Positions 8,401 through 17,066 of a stretch of DNA of 64,000 nt are shown here, one piece after another. This stretch comes from Halolamina litorea (lineage in GTDB: Archaea > Halobacteriota > Halobacteria > Halobacteriales > Haloferacaceae). Position 1 is the stretch's first letter, and each line of letters starts with the position of its first letter. The notes beneath the pieces were generated by a model. That model saw nothing but the letters and a program-made list of their open reading frames with translations, was not told the origin of the DNA and did not search any database. The DNA lies in the NCBI RefSeq assembly GCF_026616205.1, contig NZ_JANHGR010000001.1, positions 124,001-188,000 of the forward strand. Direction: 5' to 3'. The position numbers were made by a program, and so were the translations under genes.

Positions 8401-9447
8401 CTACGAACAGTCCGAGACGGTCACGTCGCTCGGGACGGTGAAGGAAACGATTCCCAGCGCCGCCGCGATCTCGTTCGCCGTCGTCTCGTCCGCGACGCTG
8501 ATGACGAACTCCCCGGTCCAGTCGCCCGAGCGGATACTGGCAGCGAGGCCCCTGCTGAGTGGCCCCTCCCACACGGTCTCGCCGTCGTAGCGTGCGACGA
8601 GCGGATGCCGGTCCGGCGCGTTCAGCGCCCCGACCTCCACGAGCGCCTCGCTCACCCGCGCCCGTGCCTCGTCGGTCAGCGTGAACGGGATCAGGTACGC
8701 GTCGGAGCGCTCCGATTCGGACGGCTCGGAGACAGACGCGATATCGCCGGCCCCGATCAACGGTGTCGTCGACTCGCCGCCCTCGACGGTCACCTCGAAC
8801 GAGCCGCTCCCCGAGATCGCGTCGACGGAGTCGACACCGTCGATCAACGCGACCGCGGTGACCGGATCCGGTGGCTCGGGGACGGCGAGTCGCACGTCGA
8901 TCTGATCGGGCTGGATCGCGTCGCCCGCCGCCAGCGACGACCGGAGTTCGACGGCGACGGCCTCGACGGTCGGGACCGACCAGCCGTCGCGGGTGTCTCC
9001 CGGGTCGGAGACGCGCTCCAGCAGCCCCTGCAACGACTCGTCGTCGTTGATCGCGTCCCGCACGGCCGGCCCGAACTCGACGACGTACGTCGTCCCGCCG
9101 CCGGATTCGACGGCCCGTTTCCGGACCGCCGTCCCCGCTTCGAACCCCTGCCCCTCGGTCAACTCCGTGAACAACTCCTCGGCCGCCGTCTCCTCGTCGA
9201 GTTCGACCGAAGCGCCGAGCGTCTCGACGGTGTAGACGATTCCCGCGTCGACGCTCTCACAGGTCGGGACTCCGTCGATCCGTTCGATCCCGGCCGCCGA
9301 CGCCTCCTCGCTCCCGGCACCCCTCGTCGTCCCGTCTCGGGATTCTGCGCCCACCGAGTCGCCGCCGACGCACCCCGAGAGGAGAACCAGCGATCCGACT
9401 CCGGCACGAAGCAGCGCTCGCCGCGTCCCCGGTTTCCCGTCCCGCAT
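8401..9447 (-). CDS. Tat lipoprotein with SecD-like periplasmic head region
   Basis: A 348-residue exported lipoprotein. The N-terminus has a twin-arginine-type signal (RRALLRAG) and lipobox LLSGC with Cys26. The C-terminal ~115 residues (IASV...[17 protein letters not shown]...[22 protein letters not shown]) resemble the P1 head region of archaeal SecD. In SecD the comparable segments are IASVG, PVTLTD, DGEVV and SLAQSMESGDW. It lacks the SecD transmembrane helices. It follows SRP54 on the same strand, about 60 bases away. The role is unknown; an accessory factor for export is inferred. The ATG at 9447 is preferred to one at 9501 because it places the Tat signal at the N-terminus. Confidence 0.65.
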   Translation of the reverse strand: MRDGKPGTRRALLRAGVGSLVLLSGCVGGDSVGAESRDGTTRGAGSEEASAAGIERIDGVPTCESVDAGIVYTVETLGASVELDEETAAEELFTELTEGQGFEAGTAVRKRAVESGGGTTYVVEFGPAVRDAINDDESLQGLLERVSDPGDTRDGWSVPTVEAVAVELRSSLAAGDAIQPDQIDVRLAVPEPPDPVTAVALIDGVDSVDAISGSGSFEVTVEGGESTTPLIGAGDIASVSEPSESERSDAYLIPFTLTDEARARVSEALVEVGALNAPDRHPLVARYDGETVWEGPLSRGLAASIRSGDWTGEFVISVADETTANEIAAALGIVSFTVPSDVTVSDCS

Positions 9448-9628
9448 TCGTCCCGGAGGTGTGATTCGATTCACAAAACGTTGTTGCCGGAGGTGACTCA
9501 CGATCGGCGGCAGTACCTGTCTACGGCGTTTCCTGGCCGGTACTCGCCACTCGACTACATCCTTCAGTGTGGTTCCTCGTGTCGGCCGACCCGTTCCGAC
9601 CGCGTCGACGGCCCTCCGATACGGTTCG

Positions 9629-10201
9629 CTACGAGACGCCGAACCCGAACTCGGTCACCCGCTCGAAACGCGCCGGGATTCGGATGAACGTCGCCGCCAC
9701 GTCCCTGCCGTCGTCGGCCTCGCAGTCACCCTCCTGTTCGACCGTCTCGTAGCTGAGGTCGACGTCGGCGCTCCCCGCGGGTGCCCCGGCGTCGGCCGCT
9801 CCCCACTGGAGCCGTTCGAGCGACCACTCCTCGCAGTGGCGGACGGGGCGTTGGTGGACGAGCACCAGTTCGGCCGAGAAGTCGGTCTTCTCGACCACCG
9901 AGCGGGCGGCGTCCACCCTCTCGGCGTCGTCGGCGAAGTACAGTGCCTCCCGGTCGTTGCTGTCGGTGACCAGCCAGTGGGTGTCCGTCCACTCCGGGAA
10001 CGGGTCCACGACCGTCGACCGGACTGCCGGCTCGCCGCTCGCGTTCCGAACCGTTCGGCTCGTCGGATCGTCGACTGTCCCGGCGTAGCTCTGTTCGCCG
10101 ACCGTCGCCGTCTCAGTCGCGTCGTCCCTGCTCGAACAGCCGCTCAGACCAGTGAGGAGGAGGCCGCCAGCGGCGAGGGCTCGTCGTCGCGTGAGGACCA
10201 T
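9629..10201 (-). CDS. Predicted Tat lipoprotein of unknown function
   Basis: A 190-residue protein with the signal MVLTRRRALAAGGLLLTG and lipobox LSGC at Cys22, so an exported lipid-anchored protein is predicted. The mature part is a single acidic domain with two Cys (HCEEW, GDCEADD) and segments such as SAELVLVHQRPV and ATFIRIPARFERV that suggest a beta-rich fold. I recognise no family. It is the second of four consecutive predicted lipoproteins between SRP54 and FtsY. Confidence 0.7.
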   Translation of the reverse strand: MVLTRRRALAAGGLLLTGLSGCSSRDDATETATVGEQSYAGTVDDPTSRTVRNASGEPAVRSTVVDPFPEWTDTHWLVTDSNDREALYFADDAERVDAARSVVEKTDFSAELVLVHQRPVRHCEEWSLERLQWGAADAGAPAGSADVDLSYETVEQEGDCEADDGRDVAATFIRIPARFERVTEFGFGVS

Positions 10202-10244
10202 GTCGCTACCGATGGCCCGGGGCTGCCGTAGTCGTTGTGCTCGG

Positions 10245-10892
10245 TTACAGCGACTCGACCCGAACCGAGTCGAGGTAGTGGGTCGCGTCGGCCTCCCAGA
10301 CCACGCTCACGCCCAGCGAGAGGTAGAGCGTCTCGGGAACCGACGCCGGCTCCCACGTGAAACCGTACTCGCGCCAGCCCGCCGCGAGGTGGAGTGGTTC
10401 CCGCAGGCCGCCGTAGGGCGCGCCGTCGACGTTCGAGGAGTTCTGCCCCGGATCCGGGAAGTCCGCCTCCGCCGTCGGTGCCTCGGGCCCGAGGGAGGCG
10501 ACGACGTTCCGGAGCGTGTTGAACGACTCCGACTCGCTCCAGGCCTCGAACGTCACGTCGAACGCCTCGGCGTCGCCGGGCGAGAACTCCGTCGTCGCCC
10601 ACGCGGTGCCGTCGTCGTGGTCGCCCTCGGTGAACACCGAGAGGCCCCAGTCGCCCGCGGCGGCTTGCGTCTCGGACCGCTCGATGGCCCACTCGAAGTC
10701 GGCCACGTCCTCCTCCGGGCCGATGTGGGCAGCCGTCTCCCAGCCGAAGCCGTCCTCGAAGCCCTCGGTGAACAGCGGGCCGTCGTCGTTGTCGCCGCTA
10801 CCTGGGAGTGTACAGCCCGCGAGCGCGGTGCCGAGACCGATTGCGGCACCCGCCTTCAGTGCCTCGCGTCGACTCGGCGGTCGGTTGTCCAT
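10245..10892 (-). CDS. Predicted Tat lipoprotein with beta-sandwich-like domain
   Basis: A 215-residue exported lipoprotein with twin arginines (SRREALKAGAAIGLG) and lipobox ALAGC at Cys27. The mature part starts FTEGFEDGFG-WETAAHIGPEED and ends ATHYLDSVRVESL, with alternating hydrophobic strands. That pattern (FE.G...W, final LD.V.V) is common in carbohydrate-binding-module-like jelly rolls, so sugar or surface binding is possible but unproven. The ATG at 10892 is chosen because the residues upstream in frame do not look like part of a signal peptide. Confidence 0.65.
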   Translation of the reverse strand: MDNRPPSRREALKAGAAIGLGTALAGCTLPGSGDNDDGPLFTEGFEDGFGWETAAHIGPEEDVADFEWAIERSETQAAAGDWGLSVFTEGDHDDGTAWATTEFSPGDAEAFDVTFEAWSESESFNTLRNVVASLGPEAPTAEADFPDPGQNSSNVDGAPYGGLREPLHLAAGWREYGFTWEPASVPETLYLSLGVSVVWEADATHYLDSVRVESL

Positions 10893-10935
10893 AGCGAAAC
10901 TACCAGTCAGAAAGCCAACTAGCTTGCGGCCCGGG

Positions 10936-11457
10936 TCACGCGTCAGCCAGCGTCCACACGTCCGCCTCGTCGCCGGTCCGGGTATCACGCTCACCGACGC
11001 CCTCGATCAGCTGTCGGGCGAACGCGGCGGCTTCCGCCAGATCCGCGGGGACGCCGGCCTCCAGCCGGCCGAACGCCAACTCCGCGCCCGTCCCGAGCGC
11101 CACCGGCGAGTCGTCGATGACGCTCCCGTCGGCGTAGACGGCACGGACCTGTGCCCGCCCGTCGGCGTCCCGGGCGACGACGGCGGCGTCGGTGCCGACG
11201 TCCCGGGCCACTTCCGTGGCTAACTGCGTGAACGGCTCGATTCCGGGGTTGTCGCCGTGGTCGGCCTCGTAGCTCCGTCGTTTCCCGTCCAGTTCGCGCC
11301 GGAAGCGATCCGGATCCGCGACGGCGGCGCCGCCGCAGTCCCCGAGATCGGCGATGCGGTCGGCCTGCTTGCTGCTGACGGTGTCGTTGTCGACGACCAG
11401 TCGGTCCGCGGCGACGACGGCGCCTCCCTCTGTCTCGAACGCGACGACGGTGGGCAT
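10936..11457 (-). CDS. 20S-proteasome-subunit-like (Ntn-fold) protein
   Basis: A 173-residue protein whose N-terminus, TVVAFETEGGAVVAADR at residues 3-19, aligns with the first strands of proteasome beta subunits. Asp18 matches the conserved Asp/Glu17, and Lys30 in SSKQADRI may match Lys33. In that alignment the catalytic Thr1 falls on Pro2, and there is no propeptide, so classical threonine-protease activity is doubtful. It is shorter than true alpha or beta subunits. A regulatory or inactive Ntn-fold protein is inferred. It sits between lipoprotein genes. Confidence 0.65.
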   Translation of the reverse strand: MPTVVAFETEGGAVVAADRLVVDNDTVSSKQADRIADLGDCGGAAVADPDRFRRELDGKRRSYEADHGDNPGIEPFTQLATEVARDVGTDAAVVARDADGRAQVRAVYADGSVIDDSPVALGTGAELAFGRLEAGVPADLAEAAAFARQLIEGVGERDTRTGDEADVWTLADA

Positions 11458-11550
11458 GGTTTGGGTTTGGGCCGCCCGAGTGAAAACCGTCCGCCTCGGC
11501 TACGGCCCAGCGCCGGTGGCCCCAAGTCCCCCCGTGCCGAACTCCGAGTA

Positions 11551-12708
11551 ATGCCCTCCCGACGCGACCTGCTGGCGGCTCTCGGCGCTGGCGCGGCACT
11601 CGGCGTCGCTGGCTGTGCCGGCCGCGACTGCAGCCCCGTCACCCCCAGAGGAATCGACTGGACACAGCCGGGCGGCGACGCCGGCAACACGGCCGCGGCA
11701 CCGGACCAGTCGCTCCCCGCCCGCGTCGGCGAACGATGGCGCGCCTCGATCGCTCCTGAGGGAGAGCTCCTCGCGTTTGCGGGCGCTGCTGTCGTCGACG
11801 GCCTTGTCGTCACTGCAGGCCGGGATACTGAGGGTGGGTTCCACGCCTCCGTCGGTCTCCGAGACGGCGATGCAGGCCCGTGGTACCCCATCTCTCAACG
11901 GATTGCTGCTCCGCCGGTCGCCGTCGGAACCACCACTGCACTCGTCCACCAGACCGATGCAGGGTCGGAACTCCGCGTGCTGGACAACGGCGTCGAGGAG
12001 TGGACCCGACCGCTCGACGGTTCGGGACCACCGACACCGCGTGCTGTCGAGGGAACCCTGTTCGGCGGTGACGCCAGCAGCGCGTTCGCCGTCGACACGG
12101 CGTCCGGCGAGGAGCGCTGGCGGCGTGCGTTCGGCGACGACCGGGAGGGCGGGGCGGTCTCGTTCCCGCCGGCGGTCGACGACCACGCGACCTACGTTGC
12201 CGTGACCAGTTCGAGCGACCGCGGGATCTACGCGCTCGACCGATCCACCGGCGATGTCGAGTGGTCGGCCGCGGGACCACGGGCGTTCCGCGGGCCGGTC
12301 CGGACCGGCTCGATCCTGATCGTTCCCGTCGAACGGGAGCTGCTGGCGTTCGACGCCGCCAGCGGGGAGCGAGCGTGGTCGACGCCGACGCCGGCCGACC
12401 GCCGGACGTTCCTCCCTCCCGCGGGCGCCGATGACCGGCTCGTTGTCTCCGACGGCACGTCGATACACCGCCTCGACCAAGCGACGGGCGAACTCGGCTG
12501 GCGCGTCGACTACGAGACTGTCGGCCGGCCGATCGTCGTCGGCGACGCGGCGGTCGTCGATACCGAGTCCGGCGTCGTCGCCCACGAACTCGGAGACGGG
12601 AGCGAGCGCTGGCGACTCGAGGACGTGTCGCTACTCGCGCCGCTCGGGAACGGCGTGTTGGTTCGACGGGAGGACGAACTGGTCGCGTGTACGGCCTGCG
12701 AAAACTGA
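11551..12708 (+). CDS. PQQ-like beta-propeller lipoprotein
   Basis: A 385-residue exported protein with signal MPSRRDLLAALGAGAALG and lipobox VAGC at Cys22. The mature domain contains repeats of the type AFDAASGERAW, ALDRSTGDVEW, HRLDQATGELGWRV and AVDTASGEERWRR. These are blades of a PQQ-binding-like (BamB-like) propeller, with about seven blades inferred. Haloarchaeal members are usually annotated as PQQ-binding-like proteins without proof of cofactor binding. It reads opposite to its lipoprotein neighbours and converges on ftsY. Confidence 0.85.
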   Translation: MPSRRDLLAALGAGAALGVAGCAGRDCSPVTPRGIDWTQPGGDAGNTAAAPDQSLPARVGERWRASIAPEGELLAFAGAAVVDGLVVTAGRDTEGGFHASVGLRDGDAGPWYPISQRIAAPPVAVGTTTALVHQTDAGSELRVLDNGVEEWTRPLDGSGPPTPRAVEGTLFGGDASSAFAVDTASGEERWRRAFGDDREGGAVSFPPAVDDHATYVAVTSSSDRGIYALDRSTGDVEWSAAGPRAFRGPVRTGSILIVPVERELLAFDAASGERAWSTPTPADRRTFLPPAGADDRLVVSDGTSIHRLDQATGELGWRVDYETVGRPIVVGDAAVVDTESGVVAHELGDGSERWRLEDVSLLAPLGNGVLVRREDELVACTACEN

Positions 12709-12723
12709 GGGAGCGCCGACGGG

Positions 12724-13839
12724 CTACTCGTCGCCGAGCAGGTCCGCGACCAGCGCCTCGGGGTCGAACGCCTGAATGTCGCCGTAGCCCTGGCCGGTGC
12801 CGAGGAACAGCACCGGCTTGCCCGTGACGTGGGCGATCGAGATGGCCGCGCCGCCCGAGGAGTCGGCGTCGGCCTTCGTCAGCACCGTGCCGTCGATCTC
12901 GGCGGCCTTGTTGAACTCCTTGGCGCGCTCGACGGCGTCCTGTCCGGCGACGGCCTCGTCGACGAACAGCGTCATCTCGGGGTCGACCACGCGGTGGATC
13001 TTCTCCAACTGCGTCATCAGGTCGTTCGAGGTGTGGAGTCGCCCGGCGGTGTCGCCGAGCACCACGTCGACGCCGTTGGCCTCGGCGTACTCCACGCCGT
13101 CGTAGATGACCGCCGCGGGGTCGCCGCCCTGCTCGTGGGCGATGACCTTGCGACCGACGTTCTCGGCGTGCTTGCTGATCTGCTCGCTCGCGCCGGCGCG
13201 GTAGGTGTCGCCGTTGGCGAGGACGGAACTGTAGCCACGCTCGCCGAGCCACTCGCTCATCTTGGCAATCGAGGTGGTCTTGCCGACGCCGTTGACGCCG
13301 GTGAACACGATGGTCACCGGCTTCTCGGCCTCGGCGATCCGCTGCTCGAAGTCGAACTGGCCGACCGAGATGACCTCGACCAGCGCGTCGTGGAGCGCGT
13401 CCTCGACCAACTCCGCGGTCGTGTCGACCTGTTTGCGGCTCTCGCCGATCAGCTTCTCGCGGACGCTGTCGAGGATCTCCTCGGCGACGCTCATCTCCAC
13501 GTCGCTCTCCAACAGCGCCATCTCCAGCGACCAGAGCGGCTCTTCGAGGTCCTCCTCCTCGATGATCACGCGCCCGGTCGCGAAAGCGGCGGCCTGCCGG
13601 AGCCGACCGGGGCCGCCGTCGTCGTCCTCGTCGCTCGGCTCACGATCCGGCGCCGCGGCGGGCGTCGAGGGTTCGTCGTCGGCCGCCTCGGCCGTCGACG
13701 ACGTGTCGGTCTCCGCTTCCGCTTCTGCTTCCGCCGCTTCGGCTTCGGCTTCAGCGGCCGCTTCGGCCTCCTTCTCCTCGACTTCCTCCTCGACGTCCTT
13801 GCGGAACGAGCCGAGTTTCTCCTTCAGTCCGTCGAACAT
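12724..13839 (-). CDS. ftsY: SRP receptor FtsY
   Basis: Membrane-associated GTPase that receives SRP-ribosome complexes. It has 371 residues: a very acidic, Ala/Glu-rich N-terminal ~110 residues, as in other haloarchaeal FtsY, followed by the NG domain. GTPase motifs are TGVNGVGKTTSIAKM, DTYRAGASEQI, DTAGRLH and TKADADSSGGAA. It is the last gene of the minus-strand rpl39e-rpl31e-eif6-rpl18a-pfdA-ftsY cluster, with only a few bases between it and the prefoldin gene. Confidence 0.97.
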   Translation of the reverse strand: MFDGLKEKLGSFRKDVEEEVEEKEAEAAAEAEAEAAEAEAEAETDTSSTAEAADDEPSTPAAAPDREPSDEDDDGGPGRLRQAAAFATGRVIIEEEDLEEPLWSLEMALLESDVEMSVAEEILDSVREKLIGESRKQVDTTAELVEDALHDALVEVISVGQFDFEQRIAEAEKPVTIVFTGVNGVGKTTSIAKMSEWLGERGYSSVLANGDTYRAGASEQISKHAENVGRKVIAHEQGGDPAAVIYDGVEYAEANGVDVVLGDTAGRLHTSNDLMTQLEKIHRVVDPEMTLFVDEAVAGQDAVERAKEFNKAAEIDGTVLTKADADSSGGAAISIAHVTGKPVLFLGTGQGYGDIQAFDPEALVADLLGDE

Positions 13840-13845
13840 GGGTCC

Positions 13846-14307
13846 TTACTCGCCGCCTTCGTCGCCCATCTGCTGCATCTGCTGCATCTGCTGTTGCTGC
13901 ATCTGCTGTTGCATCTGCTGGGCGCGCTGTTCGATCTCCGCGCTCTCCTCTTCGAGGTCCGAGATGTCCGAGCGGACCTCGTCGATGCGGTCGTCGAGCG
14001 ACTCCTTCTTGGACTCGAGTGCCTCGATGGCGTCGTCACCCTCCTGCTCGGCCGCGTAGCCGCCGCCGAGGCCGACGATGACCTCGTCGATGTCCTGCAC
14101 TTCCGCGCGGACGTAGGCGCCGCCCCCGAGGGGGACCTGCACCGTCGAACCGCTTTCGAGCGTGCCGATCGCCTCGATGGCGTCGTCGACGCCCGCCTTC
14201 TCGTCCTGGAACTCCGTGATCTCGGCTTCCTTCTCCTCGATCTCCGCGTCGATCTCTTCGAGCTCCTGGGAGAGCTGCTGGAGCTGCTGCTGACCTCCAC
14301 CCATCAT
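13846..14307 (-). CDS. pfdA: Prefoldin alpha subunit
   Basis: Alpha subunit of the hexameric co-chaperone that hands unfolded proteins to the thermosome. The 153-residue chain has an N-terminal coiled coil (QQQLQQLSQELEEIDAEIEEK) and a central beta-hairpin core (VQVPLGGGAYVRAEV...VIVGLGGGY). A second coiled coil leads to a Gln/Met-rich tail (QQMQQQMQQQQ). The start MMGGGQQQ at 14307 overlaps the stop of rpl18a (ATGA), indicating coupling. Confidence 0.93.
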   Translation of the reverse strand: MMGGGQQQLQQLSQELEEIDAEIEEKEAEITEFQDEKAGVDDAIEAIGTLESGSTVQVPLGGGAYVRAEVQDIDEVIVGLGGGYAAEQEGDDAIEALESKKESLDDRIDEVRSDISDLEEESAEIEQRAQQMQQQMQQQQMQQMQQMGDEGGE

Positions 14308-14480
14308 GCGGCGGTCACCTCCGAGATCTCGATCTGCGTGCGCTTGAGGTTGTGCTCGGCACCGAACTGCGAGAGCACGTGCTCCTCGGCGACCGACTCG
14401 TTCTCCGCCTCGACGCTCCGCTCGAAGGCCTGCTGCCCGTCCCGGGCCTCGAACGTACCGCTCACAGTAAACTGGCTCAT
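14304..14480 (-). CDS. rpl18a: 50S ribosomal protein L18Ae (LX/L20a)
   Basis: A 58-residue protein that would be missed by length cut-offs. Translation of the minus strand begins MSQFTVSGTFEARDGQQAFE and ends AEHNLKRTQIEISEVTAA. It is the archaeal L18a/LX protein: the opening VSG.F and closing LKR..I.I are typical. Its stop codon overlaps the ATG of the prefoldin gene. The order eif6-rpl18a-pfdA-ftsY is conserved in archaea, which supports the call. Confidence 0.93.
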   Translation of the reverse strand: MSQFTVSGTFEARDGQQAFERSVEAENESVAEEHVLSQFGAEHNLKRTQIEISEVTAA

Positions 14481-14545
14481 ACCCGAAAAAGGCCGCGCGA
14501 GCGGGAAGTAGCTTCCGAAAGGGTTCTCGTTCGGCGTCGCCGGGC

Positions 14546-15211
14546 TTACTCCAAGTAGCCCAGCGTGTCCTCGATACGCCCCAGTTCCGGACCGGTGGTG
14601 TCACGCCCGACGACGTAGCCGTCGTCGTTCGCGACCAACCCCGAGCCGACCAGCGGGGCGCCGTAGTTGATCGTCCCCACGTCGGCGTAGACGCCGAGGA
14701 GCTCCTCGACGGCCTCCAACTCCGCCTCCCGGGAGCCGGGCTGGCAGAGTACGCCGTTGTTCGTGGCGACGGCGGCGGTACCGACGGTGTCCACGTCGCC
14801 GAGCGATCCACGCTCGACGGGGACCTCGAGCGCCTCGCCGACCACGTCGACCTGCTCGTCGGTCAGGTCGGGGTGGACGTAGGCACCGTTGTCGTTGGCG
14901 AGTACGACGTTCCCGGCGGCGTTGATCCGCCCCGGCAGCCCGTGGACGGGCTTGTCGGTCGCCGACTCGATACGCTCGCGCTCGCGGTCGGTGGCCCGAC
15001 CGGAGACCAGCAGGCCGTTCTCGTTACCGACGGCGAGTGCGCCGACGGTGTTGGAACCGGCGACGGTCGTCGGCAGGGCATCGACGCCGAGCTCGTCGGT
15101 CATCCCCTCGATGACGTCGTCCTCGGCGTCCGGACGGATCAGCAGACAGTCGTCAGTCGCTCGCGCGAACACCCCGACGTACGAGGAGCCGGCGAAAGCC
15201 GCGCGGAACAC
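14546..15211 (-). CDS. eif6: Translation initiation factor 6 (aIF6), ribosome anti-association factor
   Basis: A 221-residue protein that binds the large subunit and prevents premature joining of subunits. It shows the five-fold pseudo-repeat of the eIF6 pentein fold, with recurring segments such as [45 protein letters not shown] and [14 protein letters not shown]. The start is a GTG ([15 protein letters not shown]), six bases after the rpl31e stop. The length matches the family. Confidence 0.95.
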   Translation of the reverse strand: MFRAAFAGSSYVGVFARATDDCLLIRPDAEDDVIEGMTDELGVDALPTTVAGSNTVGALAVGNENGLLVSGRATDRERERIESATDKPVHGLPGRINAAGNVVLANDNGAYVHPDLTDEQVDVVGEALEVPVERGSLGDVDTVGTAAVATNNGVLCQPGSREAELEAVEELLGVYADVGTINYGAPLVGSGLVANDDGYVVGRDTTGPELGRIEDTLGYLE

Positions 15212-15217
15212 GACGTG

Positions 15218-15496
15218 TTACTCCGCCGGCTCGGCCTCGACGACCGTCTCGCCGTCCTCGTCGAACCGTGCGGCGCGGACGCGGATGGAACTCGGAGGCT
15301 TGCTTCGCCCGCGCTCCCAGACGGTCTCGTTGACTGCCGGGTCCAGACGGACCTCGTCCTCGTCGACCGAGAAGTTCTTCGCCAGGTGCTCGCGGACGAT
15401 CGACATCGCACGGTCGCCGCGCTCCTGCTTCGGCGCCTTCTTCGCGTCGCGGAGCGGGACGGTGACGACCCGCTCCTCGAAGTCGTTCGCGCTCAT
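15218..15496 (-). CDS. rpl31e: 50S ribosomal protein L31e
   Basis: A 92-residue ribosomal protein lying near the exit tunnel. It starts [20 protein letters not shown] and contains KQERGDRAMSIVREHLAKNF and the NETVWERGRSKPPSSIRV segment typical of L31e. The C-terminus is acidic, as usual in halophiles. Its ATG overlaps the TAA of rpl39e by one base (TAATG), so translation is coupled. Confidence 0.96.
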   Translation of the reverse strand: MSANDFEERVVTVPLRDAKKAPKQERGDRAMSIVREHLAKNFSVDEDEVRLDPAVNETVWERGRSKPPSSIRVRAARFDEDGETVVEAEPAE

Positions 15497-15648
15497 TATT
15501 CGTCGATGTCAGAGCGCCGCCAGTTGCGCCGCTTCGGGTTGCGGGTGACTTCCATGTCGGTCTTCATCATGACCCACGCGGGAACGCGGGAGTTCTGTCG
15601 CTCCTTCTTACCGAGTCGCTTTTTCTGCGCTTTCGACTTCTTCCCCAT
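15496..15648 (-). CDS. rpl39e: 50S ribosomal protein L39e
   Basis: A 50-residue basic protein ([20 protein letters not shown] ... [14 protein letters not shown]) with the invariant NPKRRNWRR end of L39e. The longer in-frame start is ignored because all family members begin MGKKS or similar. It is the first gene of the cluster running to ftsY. A TATA-like box lies about 30 bases upstream of the ATG. Confidence 0.96.
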   Translation of the reverse strand: MGKKSKAQKKRLGKKERQNSRVPAWVMMKTDMEVTRNPKRRNWRRSDIDE

Positions 15649-15673
15649 AGTGGCCGTGAGTTCCCCCGCTCGA

Positions 15674-15682
15674 CGTAAAACG
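15674..15682 (-). promoter_or_regulatory. TATA-like box for the rpl39e-ftsY cluster
   Basis: On the minus strand CGTTTTACG is centred about 30 bases before the rpl39e ATG. That spacing gives a leaderless or very short-leader transcript, as is usual in haloarchaea. The site is inferred from position and A/T content only. Confidence 0.5.
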
Positions 15683-15833
15683 CTGTCCATCCGCGCGAAC
15701 ACCCCGTGCGGGCGCGCCGATGGCTCTCCCCGTCCTGTCTCTGCCGTGGAAAAACCCGGTCGGCCGCCGTCGGCTCAGCCCGCCCTCGACTTCTCTCAAG
15801 CCGACACCCACCGAGTCGGGCGACAGAGCGCCC

Positions 15834-16553
15834 TCAGTTGGTTGTCGACTTCGAGCGCCCCTCGCCCTCCGTCGGCGGGACTTCGACGCCCTCGGCGGCC
15901 TCGGCGGTGACGGTCTCCTTCTCAACGTCGACGTGCCAGCGGTCGATCTGGTCGTCGTACTCCGAGAGGCGTTCGCTGACCTCGCTTTTCAGGTCGTCGT
16001 CGTTGATGTTGACCTCAAAGACGAACTCGGCCTCGGCGCCCCGGGAGCTCTGCTGGACGTTCGCGCTCACCAGTTCGTTGTCGAAGTAGTACGGCGCGAG
16101 TTGGGTCATGACCTTCCGGTAGACGGTGTCTTCCACCGTCCGGATGGCCTTCCGACTCGCCGAGTCGGCCGCGCGGGTGGCGTAGCCGATGGAGTCCTGC
16201 CAGCGCTCGATGGCGCCGCCGTTGTCGCCCTCTTCGACTTTCTCGTAGGATTCGGTCAGCTTCTCGCCGGCGGACTTGATGTCGTCCTCCGGCTCCTTCC
16301 CCTCGCGCTCGCCGGGGCCTTCCTGGATGCTCGCCTGCTCCGCGGTCTTCTCCTCGACGTCCTCGTCGAGGGTCTCGTGAGCCTTCGGGCGCCACTCGTC
16401 CCACGCCTCGAACGCGTCACCGTCGACACCGGCGTCGCGCAGCGCGCGAGTGATCCGTTCACCGTGTTCGACCACGTCGCCCCACGAGCCGCGCTGTTTG
16501 AAGCCGGCGATGCTCTCCTCCATCTCACCGGAGGAAAGGTCGTGCTGACACAT
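15834..16553 (-). CDS. Uncharacterised acidic haloarchaeal protein (DUF5828-like)
   Basis: A 239-residue soluble, strongly charged protein. The N-terminal part (GFKQRGSWGDVVEHGERITRAL) is followed by an acidic linker and a C-terminal domain rich in alternating strands (EAEFVFEVNINDDDLKSEVSERL). It resembles what I recall as DUF5828, a family without known function; the family name is from memory. The start could also be the internal ATG at 16523 (MEESIAGFK), which has a GGTGAG just before it. The gene is divergent from the HTH gene that follows. Confidence 0.65.
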   Translation of the reverse strand: MCQHDLSSGEMEESIAGFKQRGSWGDVVEHGERITRALRDAGVDGDAFEAWDEWRPKAHETLDEDVEEKTAEQASIQEGPGEREGKEPEDDIKSAGEKLTESYEKVEEGDNGGAIERWQDSIGYATRAADSASRKAIRTVEDTVYRKVMTQLAPYYFDNELVSANVQQSSRGAEAEFVFEVNINDDDLKSEVSERLSEYDDQIDRWHVDVEKETVTAEAAEGVEVPPTEGEGRSKSTTN

Positions 16554-16640
16554 AAGTCCACGTAGTCCCTGTCAGCACACGCCACGACGCCGTTGCCGCT
16601 GTCACCCGGCTTTTAGCGTGCGGGACCCCATCGGAGGCGT

Positions 16641-17021
16641 ATGAGCGACGCCGCCGACCGGCCGGCGATGACCGACCTACTGGAGACCGAACGGCCGGAC
16701 TTCCGGCAGGTGCTCTCCTGTGTGTTCGGGGTGCAGGACCACCAGAGCCGCGCCTACCTCGCGCTGCTCGACCGCCCCGAGAGCACCGTCGCCGAACTCG
16801 CCGAGGCCCTCAACCGCGACCGGAGCAACGTCAACCGATCGTTGACGGCGCTGCTGGAGAAGGGACTGGTCGAACGCAACCGGCGACTGCTCGACCCCGG
16901 CGGCTACGTCTACGAGTACACCGCGGTCCCGCTGCCGGAGGCGAAAGCGATGCTCCACGAGGCCCTCGACGAGTGGGTCGAGAGCGTCCACGGCCGCATC
17001 GACGACTTCGGCGACGACTGA
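16641..17021 (+). CDS. TrmB-like winged-helix transcriptional regulator
   Basis: A 126-residue DNA-binding protein. Residues ~33-85 form a winged helix-turn-helix (QSRAYLALLDRPESTVAELAEALNRDRSNVNRSLTALLEKGLVERN). A YEYTAVPLPEAKAMLHEAL tail is typical of small haloarchaeal TrmB/GbsR-like regulators. A Shine-Dalgarno-like GGAGG lies five bases before the ATG, and a TTTTAG box lies near -27. The target is unknown; threonine synthase follows at about 45 bases. Confidence 0.8.
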   Translation: MSDAADRPAMTDLLETERPDFRQVLSCVFGVQDHQSRAYLALLDRPESTVAELAEALNRDRSNVNRSLTALLEKGLVERNRRLLDPGGYVYEYTAVPLPEAKAMLHEALDEWVESVHGRIDDFGDD

Positions 17022-17066
17022 CACGCCCCGCCCCACTTTTCCCCTCCGGGCCCCCAGCCACGCTCG

